DNA of 64,000 bases from Sinorhizobium terangae (GTDB lineage: Bacteria > Pseudomonadota > Alphaproteobacteria > Rhizobiales > Rhizobiaceae), in the NCBI RefSeq assembly GCF_029714365.1, contig NZ_CP121660.1, forward strand, positions 1,550,001 to 1,614,000, written 5' to 3'. Under the pieces are notes generated by a model. The model made no database searches, was not told the DNA's origin, and saw only the letters and a list, made by a program, of their open reading frames with translations. Every line of letters starts with the position of its first letter. Positions within the stretch are counted from its first letter, which is position 1. The position numbers were made by a program, and so were the translations under genes. Shown here one piece after another: positions 34,495-42,895 of the stretch.

Positions 34495-35586
34495 TTATTC
34501 GGCGGCCGGAATGAGCCGATCGCTATGGAACTCTTCGCGATAGGGCTTTGCCGTCGGCGGCAGTTCGCGCTTCAGGAAATAATCCTCGTTCTTAAGCTGC
34601 CTGAGGAAGGCCGGGATCATTTCCAGATAGCCGTGGAGCATGGACGGGTTCGCCGTCGGCAAGTCGTGCTTGATCATCGCATGCAGCTTCGGCAGCGCGT
34701 GGTAGGGCACCATCGGGAACATGTGATGCTCGACGTGATAGTTCATGTTCCAGTAGATGAAGCGGCTCACCGGATTCATATAGACCGTGCGGCTGTTCAA
34801 GCGGTGATCGGTGACGTTGTCGGCAAGCCCGCCATGCTGCAACAGGCCGGTCAGCACATGATGCCAGGCGCCATAGAGGCGGGGCAACCCGATCAGCATC
34901 AGGGGCAGAATGGAACCGACATAGAGCGAGAGGCCGATCGTCGCGAGATAGATCGCCAGCCATATACGGGCGACCAGGATCGCCTTCGGCTGCTCCATTT
35001 CCGGAATGAAGGTCCTCTCGGCGGCGCTGATCACGCCGAATGCATTCCGCACCATGTCGATCATCGCGTGCCAGACATCGATGATGCCGAAGAAATTGAG
35101 AACGAGGCGCAGAAGGTCCGGCGGGCGCATGACGGCGATTTCCGGGTCGCGGCCGACGATGACCGTGTCGGTGTGGTGGCGGGTGTGGCTCCAGCGCCAG
35201 GTCACCGGATTGCGCATGATCATGAAACAGGCGATCTGATAGACGATGTCATTCATCCACATCGTCTTGAATGCGGTGCCATGGCCGCATTCGTGCCAGC
35301 GGCTGTCGGAGGCCGAGCCGTAGAGAACGCCATAGGCGAGAAGAAACGGTACGGCGACCCAGGTGCCCCAGAAATAAATGCCGAGCCCGCCGAAAAGCAC
35401 CATGCTGCCGAGCCAGAGGAAAGTGTCGCGGATGGCCGGCCCATCCTCGCGTTTCATGAGTTCCTTCATCTGCTTGCGCGGAATCTCCGTGTGATACCAC
35501 TCGGCTGCGGAAAGCCCGCTGGCGACTGCCGCCTCGGCATCGCGCCCCAGGAGGCTGTAATCTCTTTTCGTAGCAACCGTCGTCAT
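34495..35586 (-). CDS. mocD: Membrane di-iron oxygenase, MocD-like (fatty-acid-desaturase fold)
   Basis: A 363-residue integral membrane protein. Three histidine boxes bind the di-iron site: HECGHG (98-103), HTRHH (134-138) and HVEHH near residue 290. Four hydrophobic segments flank them. The closest type I recognise is MocD, the rhizopine (3-O-methyl-scyllo-inosamine) oxygenase of Rhizobium leguminosarum, which works with MocE and MocF and removes a methyl group. Desaturase or alkane hydroxylase activity is the alternative, but the purU/panB neighbours favour demethylation. ATG 35586 has GGGAGG 5 nt upstream. First gene of the operon. Confidence 0.82.
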   Translation of the reverse strand: MTTVATKRDYSLLGRDAEAAVASGLSAAEWYHTEIPRKQMKELMKREDGPAIRDTFLWLGSMVLFGGLGIYFWGTWVAVPFLLAYGVLYGSASDSRWHECGHGTAFKTMWMNDIVYQIACFMIMRNPVTWRWSHTRHHTDTVIVGRDPEIAVMRPPDLLRLVLNFFGIIDVWHAMIDMVRNAFGVISAAERTFIPEMEQPKAILVARIWLAIYLATIGLSLYVGSILPLMLIGLPRLYGAWHHVLTGLLQHGGLADNVTDHRLNSRTVYMNPVSRFIYWNMNYHVEHHMFPMVPYHALPKLHAMIKHDLPTANPSMLHGYLEMIPAFLRQLKNEDYFLKRELPPTAKPYREEFHSDRLIPAAE

Positions 35587-35651
35587 CTCGTCCTCCCGAA
35601 GCGCGCTTCCCACCGCGCCTCACATTCGATGAAAGGAGGGTATGTTGACTT

Positions 35652-35688
35652 TTGACAATTCTCAATGCAGTCATGAGATATTCTCTCA
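35652..35688 (+). promoter_or_regulatory. Divergent mocD/lacI control region with operator-like palindrome
   Basis: TTGACA at 35652-35657 and AGATAT at 35676-35681 (18-nt spacing) could drive the LacI-type gene. TGAGA-TATTC-TCTCA (35674-35688) is a perfect inverted repeat overlapping the -10, suited to a LacI dimer. The 160-nt gap also must hold the mocD promoter. Confidence 0.4.
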
Positions 35689-35748
35689 AATTACATCATG
35701 GCGAGGACTTCATGCTTGAGAGGAACATTTCAGAAGGGAGGGAGCGCT

Positions 35749-36780
35749 ATGATGAGGAGACCGACGATCGCGGATCTTGCCGAGGCGGCGGGCGTAAGTG
35801 TTGCCACCGTCGATCGTGTCCTGAACGGGCGTCATCCGGTGCGCGAGGAAACGGCGCGAAGGGTCTACGACGCGGCCAAGACGATCGGCTATCACGCCGT
35901 CGGCCTGCTGCGCCAACGCGTGTTCGAGGATCTTCCGCAATATCGTCTCGGCTTTCTCCTGCAAAAACCGCAGCAATCCTTCTATCAGGCGGTCGCGAAG
36001 GAGATCGAGAACGCGGCGCTGTCGCTCACCCACGTTCGTGCGCTCCCTCAGGTGGACTTCGTTCCCAACTCCACCCCGGCAGGCATCACCGATAAGCTGA
36101 AGGCAATGGCGGCGCGCAACCAGGCGATCGCGCTTGTTGCACCGGACTATCCCGCCGTCACGGCAGCGATAGAAGAGCTGAAGGAGCGCGGCATTCCGGT
36201 CTTCTCGCTGCTTTCCGATTTCGCAGCCGGAGTGCGTGAGGGCTATGTCGGATTGAACAACCACAAGGTCGGACGAACCGCAGCCTGGATGATTACCAAG
36301 GCGGCGAAAAGGCCGGGAAAAGTCGCGGCCTTTGTCGGCAGCCACCGCTTTCACGGGCATGAACTGCGCGAGATTGCCTTTCGCTCCTATTTTCGCGAGA
36401 ACGCGCCCGATTTCGAAGTGCTCGACACCATGGTGAACCTGGATACGGCCGAGATCACCCACGAGGCGACGCTCGATCTTCTACGGCGGCACCCGGACCT
36501 CATCGGCTTCTACGTCTGCGGCGGCGGCATGGAGGGCGCGATATCAGCCATTCGCGAGGAAAAACTCGAACGCAAACTGCTGGTGGTCGTCAACGAACTC
36601 ACACCGGAGTCACGCGCAGCGCTTGCCGACGAGGCAGTGACGATGGCGATCGCAACGCCCGTTCCCGCGCTCGTGCGAGAAACCATCAGCCTGATGATCG
36701 GCGCGATCGACCGAGGCGCGGCCGCTGTGCCGGGACAGACCTTCCTGCCTTTCGACATCTTCACACCGGAGAATATCTGA
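35749..36780 (+). CDS. LacI-family transcriptional regulator of the moc-like operon
   Basis: 343 residues from ATG 35749 (GGGAGGG upstream; the second ATG at 35752 is equally possible). The N-terminus PTIADLAEAAGVSVATVDRV is the LacI helix-turn-helix with the hinge LNGRHPVREETARRV. The sensor part (YRLGFLLQKPQQSFYQ, VAFVGSHRFHGHELRE, IGFYVCGGGMEGAI) is of the RbsB-like, inositol/sugar-binding type often called the DUF/Peripla_BP_4 branch. Transcribed divergently from mocD, so it probably represses that operon until its sugar or rhizopine-like ligand is present. Confidence 0.85.
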   Translation: MMRRPTIADLAEAAGVSVATVDRVLNGRHPVREETARRVYDAAKTIGYHAVGLLRQRVFEDLPQYRLGFLLQKPQQSFYQAVAKEIENAALSLTHVRALPQVDFVPNSTPAGITDKLKAMAARNQAIALVAPDYPAVTAAIEELKERGIPVFSLLSDFAAGVREGYVGLNNHKVGRTAAWMITKAAKRPGKVAAFVGSHRFHGHELREIAFRSYFRENAPDFEVLDTMVNLDTAEITHEATLDLLRRHPDLIGFYVCGGGMEGAISAIREEKLERKLLVVVNELTPESRAALADEAVTMAIATPVPALVRETISLMIGAIDRGAAAVPGQTFLPFDIFTPENI

Positions 36781-36836
36781 TCCTTCCGACAAAGGCAGGT
36801 GACTGCAAGAATGCAGCGGGACTTGCGAGAGGAAGT

Positions 36837-38288
36837 TTAGTCGCTCGCCTTTATCCCGGTTTCTTCCGGATACGAAGCCTGCCCTTCATCGGCATGCTCT
36901 CCAGGCAGATCCGGTCTGCCCGTCAGATCCTTGAGAAAATCGTCGCACCAGCGCGTGACATCGTTTTCCAGCAAGTAATCCATCATCGTCTTCCAGCGCG
37001 CCTTCCGTTCTTCCAACGGCATGCTCAGCGCGCGTGCCATGGCGTTCGCGGTACCCTCTATGTCGTACGGGTTGACGAGCAGCGCGCCGTTTAGCTTGCG
37101 AGCAGCTCCGGCGAAACGCGAAAGCAGGAGCACGCCGGGATCGTCCGGATCCTGGGCTGCCACATATTCCTTTGCGACGAGGTTCATCCCGTCTCGAAGA
37201 GGCGTCACGAGGCCAACTTTGCTGAGCCGATAAAGCCCAGCGAGTATGTGGCGGCCTATCGAGCGGTTGATATAACGGATCGGCACCCAATCGACGGCGC
37301 CGAGAGCGCCGTTCACCCGACCGGCCTGTTCGGCAACCATGCGCTGCATGGCCTCGTACTCCGGCACTTCGGAGCGGGACTTCGGCGTGATTTGCAGATA
37401 GGTCACATGCCCATGCTGGGCGGGATTGGCCAGGATGAAGCGCTCGAATGCGTCGATGCGCTGCGTGATCCCCTTGGAATAATCGAGGCGATCGACGCCA
37501 ATGATCAGGCTGCGGTCTCCAATGCTTTCACGCGTTCTTTTGACGACCTTGTGGGTCGATGCCTTTTTGGCGAATTCGGCAAAGGCCGCAGTCTCAATAC
37601 CGATCGCGTAGGAGTCGCCCTTGAATACGCGGCCATAGGCGCTGTAGCGGCCGCCGCCGAGTTCGTCGCCGATGCCTTCCCGCCGGAGGCAGCCGGCAAA
37701 GTTCTCGAGGTCATGATCGGTCTGAAAGCCGACGAGTTCGTAATGGGACAGGCCACGCATGATCTCCTCATGAACGGGCATCGTGAAGAGCACGTCAGCG
37801 GGCGGCCAGGGAATGTGGAGAAAGAAACCGATGCGGTTCTTCAGGCCCATCGCACGCAGCTCTGCCGCGAGAGGGATCAAGTGGTAATCGTGCACCCAAA
37901 TGACGTCATCGGGTTTGACAAGCGGAGCAAGCCGGTGGGCGAAGAAGCGGTTGACGCGGAAATACCCGGCCATTTCCTTGCGACCGTATTCGGCCAGATC
38001 AAGCCTGTAGTGGCAGATCGGCCAAAGAACCCGATTGGCAAAGCCCTGGTAATACTCCTCAAAATCGGTGTCGGTCAGATCCGTCAGTGCATAGGTGATA
38101 TTGCCCTGCTGCAGTTGTGCAAGCGGCTGCGGCTCGTGCTCTCCGCTCGATTTCCCCGACCACCCCATCCATATGCCGCCATGCTCTTCAAGGGCGACCT
38201 TCAGCGCAACCGCCAGCCCACCGGCGGGCGCAATACCACCCTTGTCCGGAACAGGTACGCGATTGGAAACAACGACGAGACGGCCCAT
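36837..38288 (-). CDS. otsA: Alpha,alpha-trehalose-phosphate synthase (UDP-forming)
   Basis: A 483-residue GT20 enzyme joining UDP-glucose and glucose-6-phosphate to trehalose-6-phosphate. MGRLVVVSNRVPVP and GGLAVAL at the N-terminus, VIWVHDYHLIPLAAELR, GFFLHIPWPPADV, IGVDRLDYSKGI, and the C-terminal PLRDGMNLVAKEYVAAQ with the UDP-binding acidic residue are all present. Length is normal. Downstream of otsB on the same strand; osmotic and desiccation protection is the usual role. The acidic C-terminal tail is not conserved. Confidence 0.95.
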   Translation of the reverse strand: MGRLVVVSNRVPVPDKGGIAPAGGLAVALKVALEEHGGIWMGWSGKSSGEHEPQPLAQLQQGNITYALTDLTDTDFEEYYQGFANRVLWPICHYRLDLAEYGRKEMAGYFRVNRFFAHRLAPLVKPDDVIWVHDYHLIPLAAELRAMGLKNRIGFFLHIPWPPADVLFTMPVHEEIMRGLSHYELVGFQTDHDLENFAGCLRREGIGDELGGGRYSAYGRVFKGDSYAIGIETAAFAEFAKKASTHKVVKRTRESIGDRSLIIGVDRLDYSKGITQRIDAFERFILANPAQHGHVTYLQITPKSRSEVPEYEAMQRMVAEQAGRVNGALGAVDWVPIRYINRSIGRHILAGLYRLSKVGLVTPLRDGMNLVAKEYVAAQDPDDPGVLLLSRFAGAARKLNGALLVNPYDIEGTANAMARALSMPLEERKARWKTMMDYLLENDVTRWCDDFLKDLTGRPDLPGEHADEGQASYPEETGIKASD

Positions 38289-38330
38289 GCCGACCTCCTT
38301 TCCTGCAAGAAAATGGGTCAGGTGCTCAAA

Positions 38331-38376
38331 TATTCAGGCGACCAACACATATTCAGGCGACCAACACATATTCAGG
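38331..38376. repeat. 19-bp tandem repeat across the otsB stop codon
   Basis: TATTCAGGCGACCAACACA occurs twice head to tail (38331-38349, 38350-38368) and the first 8 bases a third time (38369-38376). The otsB TGA lies inside the third copy (38374-38372), so the repeats lie in the otsB-otsA gap. Confidence 0.85.
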
Positions 38377-39169
38377 GAACCAATGCAGCGATGATACCGC
38401 GCAGAGCCTCGGCAGAGGGGACGGAGCCGAGCGCTTCGCTCGCAGGCGACGGCGGTCCGACACGGATCGAGTAGCCGCCGAGCCGGTTGGCCGTGCGAAA
38501 CATCGCTTCGTCGGTCACGTCATCCCCGACGGCGATTGCGCGTCTCCCAGCAAAAGGTGGCTGCGCGAGAAACGCCTCGACTGCGTCGCCCTTGTCGGCA
38601 CGGGCCGGACGGATTTCGATTACCATCTTGCCATGCTGGATCGTCCAGTTTGGCCCTGCTCTGATCAACGCCCGCTCGATCAGCGGTTCAAGCTGGAGTT
38701 TTCTGTCCGGCGCAAGCCGGTAGTGCGCGGCGACCGCCGCTCCCTTGTCCTCGATCACAACACCGGGCCAGTTAGCCGTATCGGCGACAAGATCGGCCTT
38801 CAGGCGCTCAAATTCCGACGTGTCGGCGGCTTTGTGCACGAGGCCGTCCGGATCGCGGCGCTCAGCACCATGAAGACCCGCAATTGGAAAAAGGAATGGC
38901 GAAAAAAGCTGTTCGGCGTAGCCAAGATCGCGACCGGTCACGAGTGCCAGAGCACCTCCGAGTTTTCTCGACAAGGCATCGAGGTTCGCAGGCAGCGAGG
39001 GCGGAACGACTACGGCGTCGGGCGTTTCGGCAAGATCAAGCAATGTACCATCGATATCGAGGAACAGAGCCCAGCCTTTGAGATCCGTTGAGAGAGCGGC
39101 GAGAACGAACTCCTCTGCTGATTCCGCGTTCGGTTTCGAGGCGCTGAGAAACTGCTTCCGATGTGACAT
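38372..39169 (-). CDS. otsB: Trehalose-6-phosphate phosphatase
   Basis: A 265-residue HAD phosphatase. Nucleophile and acid/base aspartates are in LFLDIDGTLLD (Asp38, Asp40), the second motif in LALVTGRD, AGLHGAERRD is the substrate segment, and VGDDVTDEAMF holds the Mg-binding aspartates. It removes phosphate from trehalose-6-phosphate made by OtsA. Gene order otsB then otsA with an 83-nt gap containing a tandem repeat. Confidence 0.93.
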   Translation of the reverse strand: MSHRKQFLSASKPNAESAEEFVLAALSTDLKGWALFLDIDGTLLDLAETPDAVVVPPSLPANLDALSRKLGGALALVTGRDLGYAEQLFSPFLFPIAGLHGAERRDPDGLVHKAADTSEFERLKADLVADTANWPGVVIEDKGAAVAAHYRLAPDRKLQLEPLIERALIRAGPNWTIQHGKMVIEIRPARADKGDAVEAFLAQPPFAGRRAIAVGDDVTDEAMFRTANRLGGYSIRVGPPSPASEALGSVPSAEALRGIIAALVP

Positions 39170-39678
39170 GCCTCATATTTAGGTCAGAGCCCGCAATCGC
39201 CAACCCTGCGTTTCCATGAAGCGGACATTTGCTGTGCAAACGAACAGTACGCGAGGTGATGGAGCGGCCACGATAAACTGGGACCAAGGCGACGCCACCC
39301 ATCGGCCGGACCTCTGGGGGCCTGCTGGGGCAACCTGCTCGCCACCCCTCAGGATTGCTGGGTCGGCCGCGCCGCTGGCGGACCCGTCACCGGTACCTTC
39401 ACCGAAGTGAAGTTGCCACTACGAGCGCCGCAACAATCCCGCTATCGTCAAGTGGATTTCGGGCCACTGTTCAAGTTCATCCCGATATCCTCGGAGTTAA
39501 CAGGGCCTAGCCCGAATGGGCCAATGGAGACGACGGACGCGGTGTGCTAGCCCGGGCCAGCCGTCTCGGACGGGGAGGAGGCGGTTAGAGGCCTGGCGCT
39601 TCTACCTAGCACGCTGGGCCTCGCCTGGGCTGGCCACCCTGGGAAGCGTATCCTGTAGCCTCGGTCATTTTGCGAACG
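39170..39678. other. Stretch of about 500 nt without a supported gene
   Basis: Boundary between the otsBA operon and the accessory island. No frame has both plausible composition and a ribosome site. GC-rich inverted runs around 39545-39650 give no clear terminator. Confidence 0.4.
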
Positions 39679-40127
39679 TTAGAGGGTCAGCGCTGCGCTC
39701 CACTTTGCATCGATCTCGTCGTCGGTTAGACCGAGCGCGGCGCCAACGGAGGCGATGAGCGGGTGCGTGCGATTGAAGGTGGTGGCGTATTCCCACTCGA
39801 TCCGGGCGGTTTCTTTCTCATTGCCGTCTGGCATGGCGTCGATGACGGCGGACACCTGCGCCATTGTAAAACCGCCGTTGACAAGGCCGAGGCGGATCTG
39901 GCGGGAAGACAGCGCCGGCATATGGACGGACGGGGTCGGCGGGATCAGCTCCGGCACCCATTCGCTGCTGTCCCACTTGAAGATATACCCGGGGATATCA
40001 GCGGGAGGCGCCGTTTCGGTAGCGTAAGCCGGGATCAGATAAACGCCAGGCTCCAGAGGCTTTCGTCCGCCTCTGACGCGCCGGTGTATTCGAACGTGCT
40101 CGGATCGTAGTTGTGGACCGTAACCAT
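39679..40127 (-). pseudogene. Phage tail-fibre assembly (chaperone) protein, frameshifted
   Basis: From ATG 40127 (GAGG 7 nt upstream) the frame reads MVTVHNYDPSTFEYTGASEA and then stops after 31 codons. The -1 frame carries on with LEPGVYLIPAYATETAPP, FKWDSSEWVPE and a C-terminal IEWEYATTFNRTHPLI / GLTDDEIDAKW, a full tail-fibre assembly type protein of about 149 residues. One missing C near 40068 explains the break. It follows the last codons of a tail fibre on the same strand (40139-40205), the usual phage order. Confidence 0.65.
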
Positions 40128-40138
40128 GTCAGAGCCTC

Positions 40139-40205
40139 TTAGTATTTGATGCAGGCCAGAAGGGCGACGTTGCGCGGACGGATGTCTGTGCCGGACCCCG
40201 CTGCG
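40139..40205 (-). pseudogene. C-terminal end of a phage tail fibre
   Basis: The minus frame ending at 40139 closes with GTDIRPRNVALLACIKY and stop, a typical tail-fibre/collar C-terminus. Upstream of about 40205 the similarity stops, and the plus-strand frame becomes the more protein-like one, so this is the stump left by a deletion or inversion. Confidence 0.5.
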
Positions 40206-41025
40206 CCTGATGTGAACGAAGCGATGTCTACCGTAGGCGCAACAGCTACATCGGTAACCACGGCGAGCTTTACGCCGACCGCAGGTGATTTGCTTCTGGC
40301 CTTTGCCGGGGCTCGCGCTGCCTCTGCCGACATACCCACGATTTCCGGCACACTCGGCAACACGTGAGCCCGTCGACGGACTCGATCTGCTACGGCGTCG
40401 AAATCAAGGTGGCGGCGGTTGGCGGCGGGATAAGCGGTTCAGCTTCGATCGCGGAAGCAGGGGACACGGTCTCTTCTGCCTCAGCTCTCCCACTCAAGGG
40501 GACGCTTAGCAAGACCGAAGCATCGGACACGGTAGCGGCGACTGCGGCAATCGCTCTCCGGGTCTCGCTGGCTGCGACGGAGGCGTCGGACAGTGTCTCG
40601 GCCTCAGCAAGTCTGAGGATAGCTGCTTCGGCTGCTATAGCTGAAAGCGGCGACACGCTCTCGGCGACGTCAACCATAGCGGCTGCCTCGCGCACTGGTT
40701 CGGCCTCGATAATTGAGGCGGGCGACGCTCTCGCAAGCGCGGCGACACTGAGCCTCAAGGCTAATGCCGCCATTGCCGAAGACGGCGACACGCTCGCAAC
40801 GCCGGGCGGGCCGATCATCCAGGCGAGCGCCTCGCTTGCGAGACAGGCGACACCGTTACTGCCCGCGCTGTTCCGCTGCTGGTCACAAGCCCGAGTGAGC
40901 GCACGGCAACGGTTCTCGCAGAGCAAAGGACGGCAGTCGTCGCCGCAGAGACGCGATCTGCCTCGGTGGCGGCAGAAACCAGGGCCGCATCCGTCAGAGC
41001 CGAAACCCGGCAAGCGGCGGCATAA
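40182..41025 (+). pseudogene. Degenerate phage structural protein with GDT repeats
   Basis: Three frames are needed. Frame one ends with TSVTTASFTPTAGDLLLAFA; the next (40364 on) has a repeated module of about 27 residues (ASIAEAGDTVSSASA, AAIAESGDTLSATST, ASIIEAGDALASAAT, AAIAEDGDTLATPG); after a frameshift near 40845 the end reads ETGDTVTARAVPLL then ERTATVLAEQRTAVVAAETR repeats and a TAA at 41023. Such Ala/Thr repeat chains occur in rhizobial prophages next to the fibre-tail adaptor. At least two frameshifts make it non-functional. Confidence 0.55.
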
Positions 41026-41036
41026 GAGGACTCGAC

Positions 41037-41321
41037 ATGGCGCTGACGTGGCCCGCGATCAAAGACCCGAACGAGGTCAAGGATTACAGCCTCGATTGGG
41101 CGGCGCTTCTCGGCGCGTCCGATACGATCACAAGCTCCACATGGAGCATCGACGAGGGCTCCGGCCTTACGATCGACAGCGACAGCCACAACACGACCGA
41201 AACCACTCTATGGCTTTCTGCCGGGGCCGCAGGGACGAATTGCAGCCCCGTCAACCGCATCGTGACCGCAGGCGGCAGGAAATACGACCAGACGGTCAGG
41301 CTGAAGGTGCGCGACAAATAG
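41037..41321 (+). CDS. Phage fibre-tail adaptor-type protein
   Basis: A 94-residue protein: MALTWPAIKDPNEVKDYSLDW, ASDTITSSTWSID, TTLWLSAGAAGT and NRIVTAGGRKYDQTVRL. This matches small phage proteins annotated as fibre-tail adaptors. ATG 41037 has AGAGGA 6 nt upstream. Follows the repeat protein in the normal phage order and converges with brnA, whose stop is the next base. Probably intact but without a working phage around it. Confidence 0.65.
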   Translation: MALTWPAIKDPNEVKDYSLDWAALLGASDTITSSTWSIDEGSGLTIDSDSHNTTETTLWLSAGAAGTNCSPVNRIVTAGGRKYDQTVRLKVRDK

Positions 41322-41645
41322 TCAACCGGCCTTCTTCAGCCCGGCGGCCTTTCTAAGGTCGTCATTCATGCGGCTTTGCCAGCCTCTGCCGGTAGCCTTG
41401 TAGTGCTCGACGACATCGGGATCCAGGCGGATGGTTACGGGTGTCTTGGTCGTGTCCCCCTTCGGGCGACCGCGGACGGCCTTCTCGATCTTCTCCGAGA
41501 GATCGGGGAAGACCTCCTTGAACGGGCGCGCCTGTTTCATCTCCTCCTCAGTCAGGGGAGGGTTGTCGGACACGGCGTCCCAGTCCTTTTTGGTGTAACC
41601 GCGCCCAGGTCGGAACTCTTCCTGGCGCTTGTATTTGATAGCCAT
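41322..41645 (-). CDS. brnA: BrnA-type antitoxin
   Basis: 107 residues. The C-terminal TKTPVTIRLDPDVVEHYKAT...GWQSRMNDDLRKAAG is the BrnA ribbon-helix-helix domain; the N-terminus binds the toxin. Starts at ATG 41645, sharing one base with the brnT stop (TGATG), so toxin and antitoxin are co-translated in the usual brnT-brnA order. Expected to repress the operon through TGTACGTACA sites upstream. Confidence 0.88.
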   Translation of the reverse strand: MAIKYKRQEEFRPGRGYTKKDWDAVSDNPPLTEEEMKQARPFKEVFPDLSEKIEKAVRGRPKGDTTKTPVTIRLDPDVVEHYKATGRGWQSRMNDDLRKAAGLKKAG

Positions 41646-41890
41646 CAGAGCAGGTTCCTTTCATCTTTCCGGGCCGGGCGCATGGATATGACAGACAGCG
41701 CCTCGGTCCCGAGGGTGACGAAGATCACGACGACCGTTCCGTCCTCAAGACGGCCGATAGCTTTCGAGCGGCCATTCTTCGCCGGGACGACGAGAGAGGC
41801 AAGGAAGAATTCGAGAGACAAGTCGGCGAAGTCGAGGCCGTGCTTCTCGATGTTGGCGATGCGCTTCGGTTCGTCCCAGATGATCTTCAT
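41645..41890 (-). CDS. brnT: BrnT-type ribonuclease toxin
   Basis: An 81-residue RelE-fold toxin. MKIIWDEPKRIANIEKHGLD contains the family signature W-D-x-K-x-x-x-N-x-x-K-H-G-x-x-F pattern with one difference (Arg for the first Lys), then GTVVVIFVTLG and a C-terminal SVISMRPARKDERNLL with the catalytic Arg residues. Cleaves RNA when not bound by BrnA. Located inside a decayed prophage, divergent from the DUF5681 gene. Confidence 0.88.
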   Translation of the reverse strand: MKIIWDEPKRIANIEKHGLDFADLSLEFFLASLVVPAKNGRSKAIGRLEDGTVVVIFVTLGTEALSVISMRPARKDERNLL

Positions 41891-41894
41891 AAAT

Positions 41895-41964
41895 TGTACG
41901 TACAGAAAATCACCGGGGCAAGCAACGAAATAATGTATGTACGGAAATTATTTTTGTACGTACA
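41895..41964. promoter_or_regulatory. Three TGTACGTACA-type operators between brnT and DUF5681 gene
   Basis: Perfect 10-bp palindromes TGTACGTACA at 41895-41904 and 41955-41964, plus a degenerate TGTATGTACG at 41934-41943. They fill the 91-nt divergent gap and overlap both start regions, so a BrnT-BrnA complex bound here could affect both directions. Confidence 0.65.
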
Positions 41965-41981
41965 GAATGGGAGGCGGCCCA

Positions 41982-42371
41982 ATGGCTGAAGATACAGGCG
42001 AAAAGCTCCCGGCTCATCTGCGCGACGATCTGAAGTTTAAACCGGGTCAATCGGGCAACCCAGCGGGACAACCAAAGGGCGCGCGCTCAAAGTTGGGAGA
42101 GGCATTCCTAGAGGCGCTGCACGCTGATTTCAACAAGCACGGCGTTGCGGTCATTGCTGCTGTTCGCAGGAAGAAGCCGGAACAATATCTGCGTGTCGTC
42201 GCCTCGATCCTGCCGAAGGATTTGAACGTCAACATCAACAACCTGGAAAACCCGACGGATGACCAGCTTATCGAGCGCATCCGGGACCTCCACGATGCCA
42301 TCGGACCTTTCCTCGCTGCTACGGGAACACGTGGTGCTGATGGAGGAGCTGGACCGGAGACGACGCACTAA
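41982..42371 (+). CDS. DUF5681 protein (phage, terminase-small-subunit position)
   Basis: 129 residues: FKPGQSGNPAGQPKGARSKL is the DUF5681 hallmark, followed by HGVAVIAAVRRKKPEQYLRV and ASILPKDL. In prophages this gene precedes the terminase large subunit and probably acts as small subunit or DNA-binding partner. ATG 41982 has GGGAGG 8 nt upstream. It overlaps the start of the terminase remnant, as in intact phages. Confidence 0.72.
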   Translation: MAEDTGEKLPAHLRDDLKFKPGQSGNPAGQPKGARSKLGEAFLEALHADFNKHGVAVIAAVRRKKPEQYLRVVASILPKDLNVNINNLENPTDDQLIERIRDLHDAIGPFLAATGTRGADGGAGPETTH

Positions 42372-42490
42372 CCTGCTGGCGAAGTACCGGCCGTACAGGA
42401 AGCTAAGGGAGTTTCATGCGGCCGGTGCCGGTATCGCGAGCGGCTGTTTATGGCGGGCAACCAGTTGGGCAAGACGCTGGGGCAACGCGC
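42295..42490 (+). pseudogene. Phage terminase large subunit, N-terminal stub
   Basis: From ATG 42295 the frame reads ELDRRRRTNLLAKYRPYRKL and REFHAAGAG; a shift near 42430 leads to RERLFMAGNQLGKTL, the terminase Walker A. Nothing of the ATPase or nuclease parts follows. A deletion removed the rest and joined it to the next small genes. Confidence 0.65.
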
Positions 42491-42515
42491 AAGTGGTGGT
42501 TGGAGGGGTAACGCC

Positions 42516-42782
42516 ATGAGGATCGTAGGCGGAACCGATGTCGGCGACGAGGCCGACGAAAGAGTCATTTGGGAAATCGAAAACCGTGTTCGTGAGATAC
42601 TCGCGCGCGCTATGGCGCAAGGTTTTACCGATGTCGTCTTGATCGGCGCTAAACCCTGCTGCGGCTATGACGTGTGGTCAACATGGCCGACGTCTGAGTC
42701 AACCATGGGTGCCATCGAATACGGCAAGGCGCGGATTCTGGCGTGCACAGATGATGTAATTGTGCGCGAGGAAGATCAATGA
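42516..42782 (+). CDS. Small phage-associated hypothetical protein
   Basis: 88 residues from ATG 42516, with GGAGG 9 nt upstream: MRIVGGTDVGDEADERVIWE, ILARAMAQGFTDVVLIGAKP and a cysteine pair in PCCGYDVW. Acidic C-terminus. I do not recognise the family. Its stop overlaps the next ATG (ATGA). Confidence 0.5.
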   Translation: MRIVGGTDVGDEADERVIWEIENRVREILARAMAQGFTDVVLIGAKPCCGYDVWSTWPTSESTMGAIEYGKARILACTDDVIVREEDQ

Positions 42783-42895
42783 CGCTGCTGACCGCGATCA
42801 ATGAAGCCTGCGACATCGTTTCGCTGTCCCAATTCGACAACGTCTATGGCTCCGACGAGCCGAACGCGCAAATTCGCCGATACCAGCATCATTGA
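42779..42895 (+). pseudogene. Truncated phage protein, 38 residues
   Basis: MTLLTAINEACDIVSLSQFD and VYGSDEPNAQ is the start of a common phage head/tail accessory protein of about 200 residues. After PNAQ the sequence joins the recombinase remnant, so only the N-terminus survives. Confidence 0.5.

Noticed and set aside
38331..38376. Possible CRISPR-like repeat
   Set aside because: Head-to-tail 19-bp copies without spacers; no cas genes. No CRISPR array was seen anywhere in the window.
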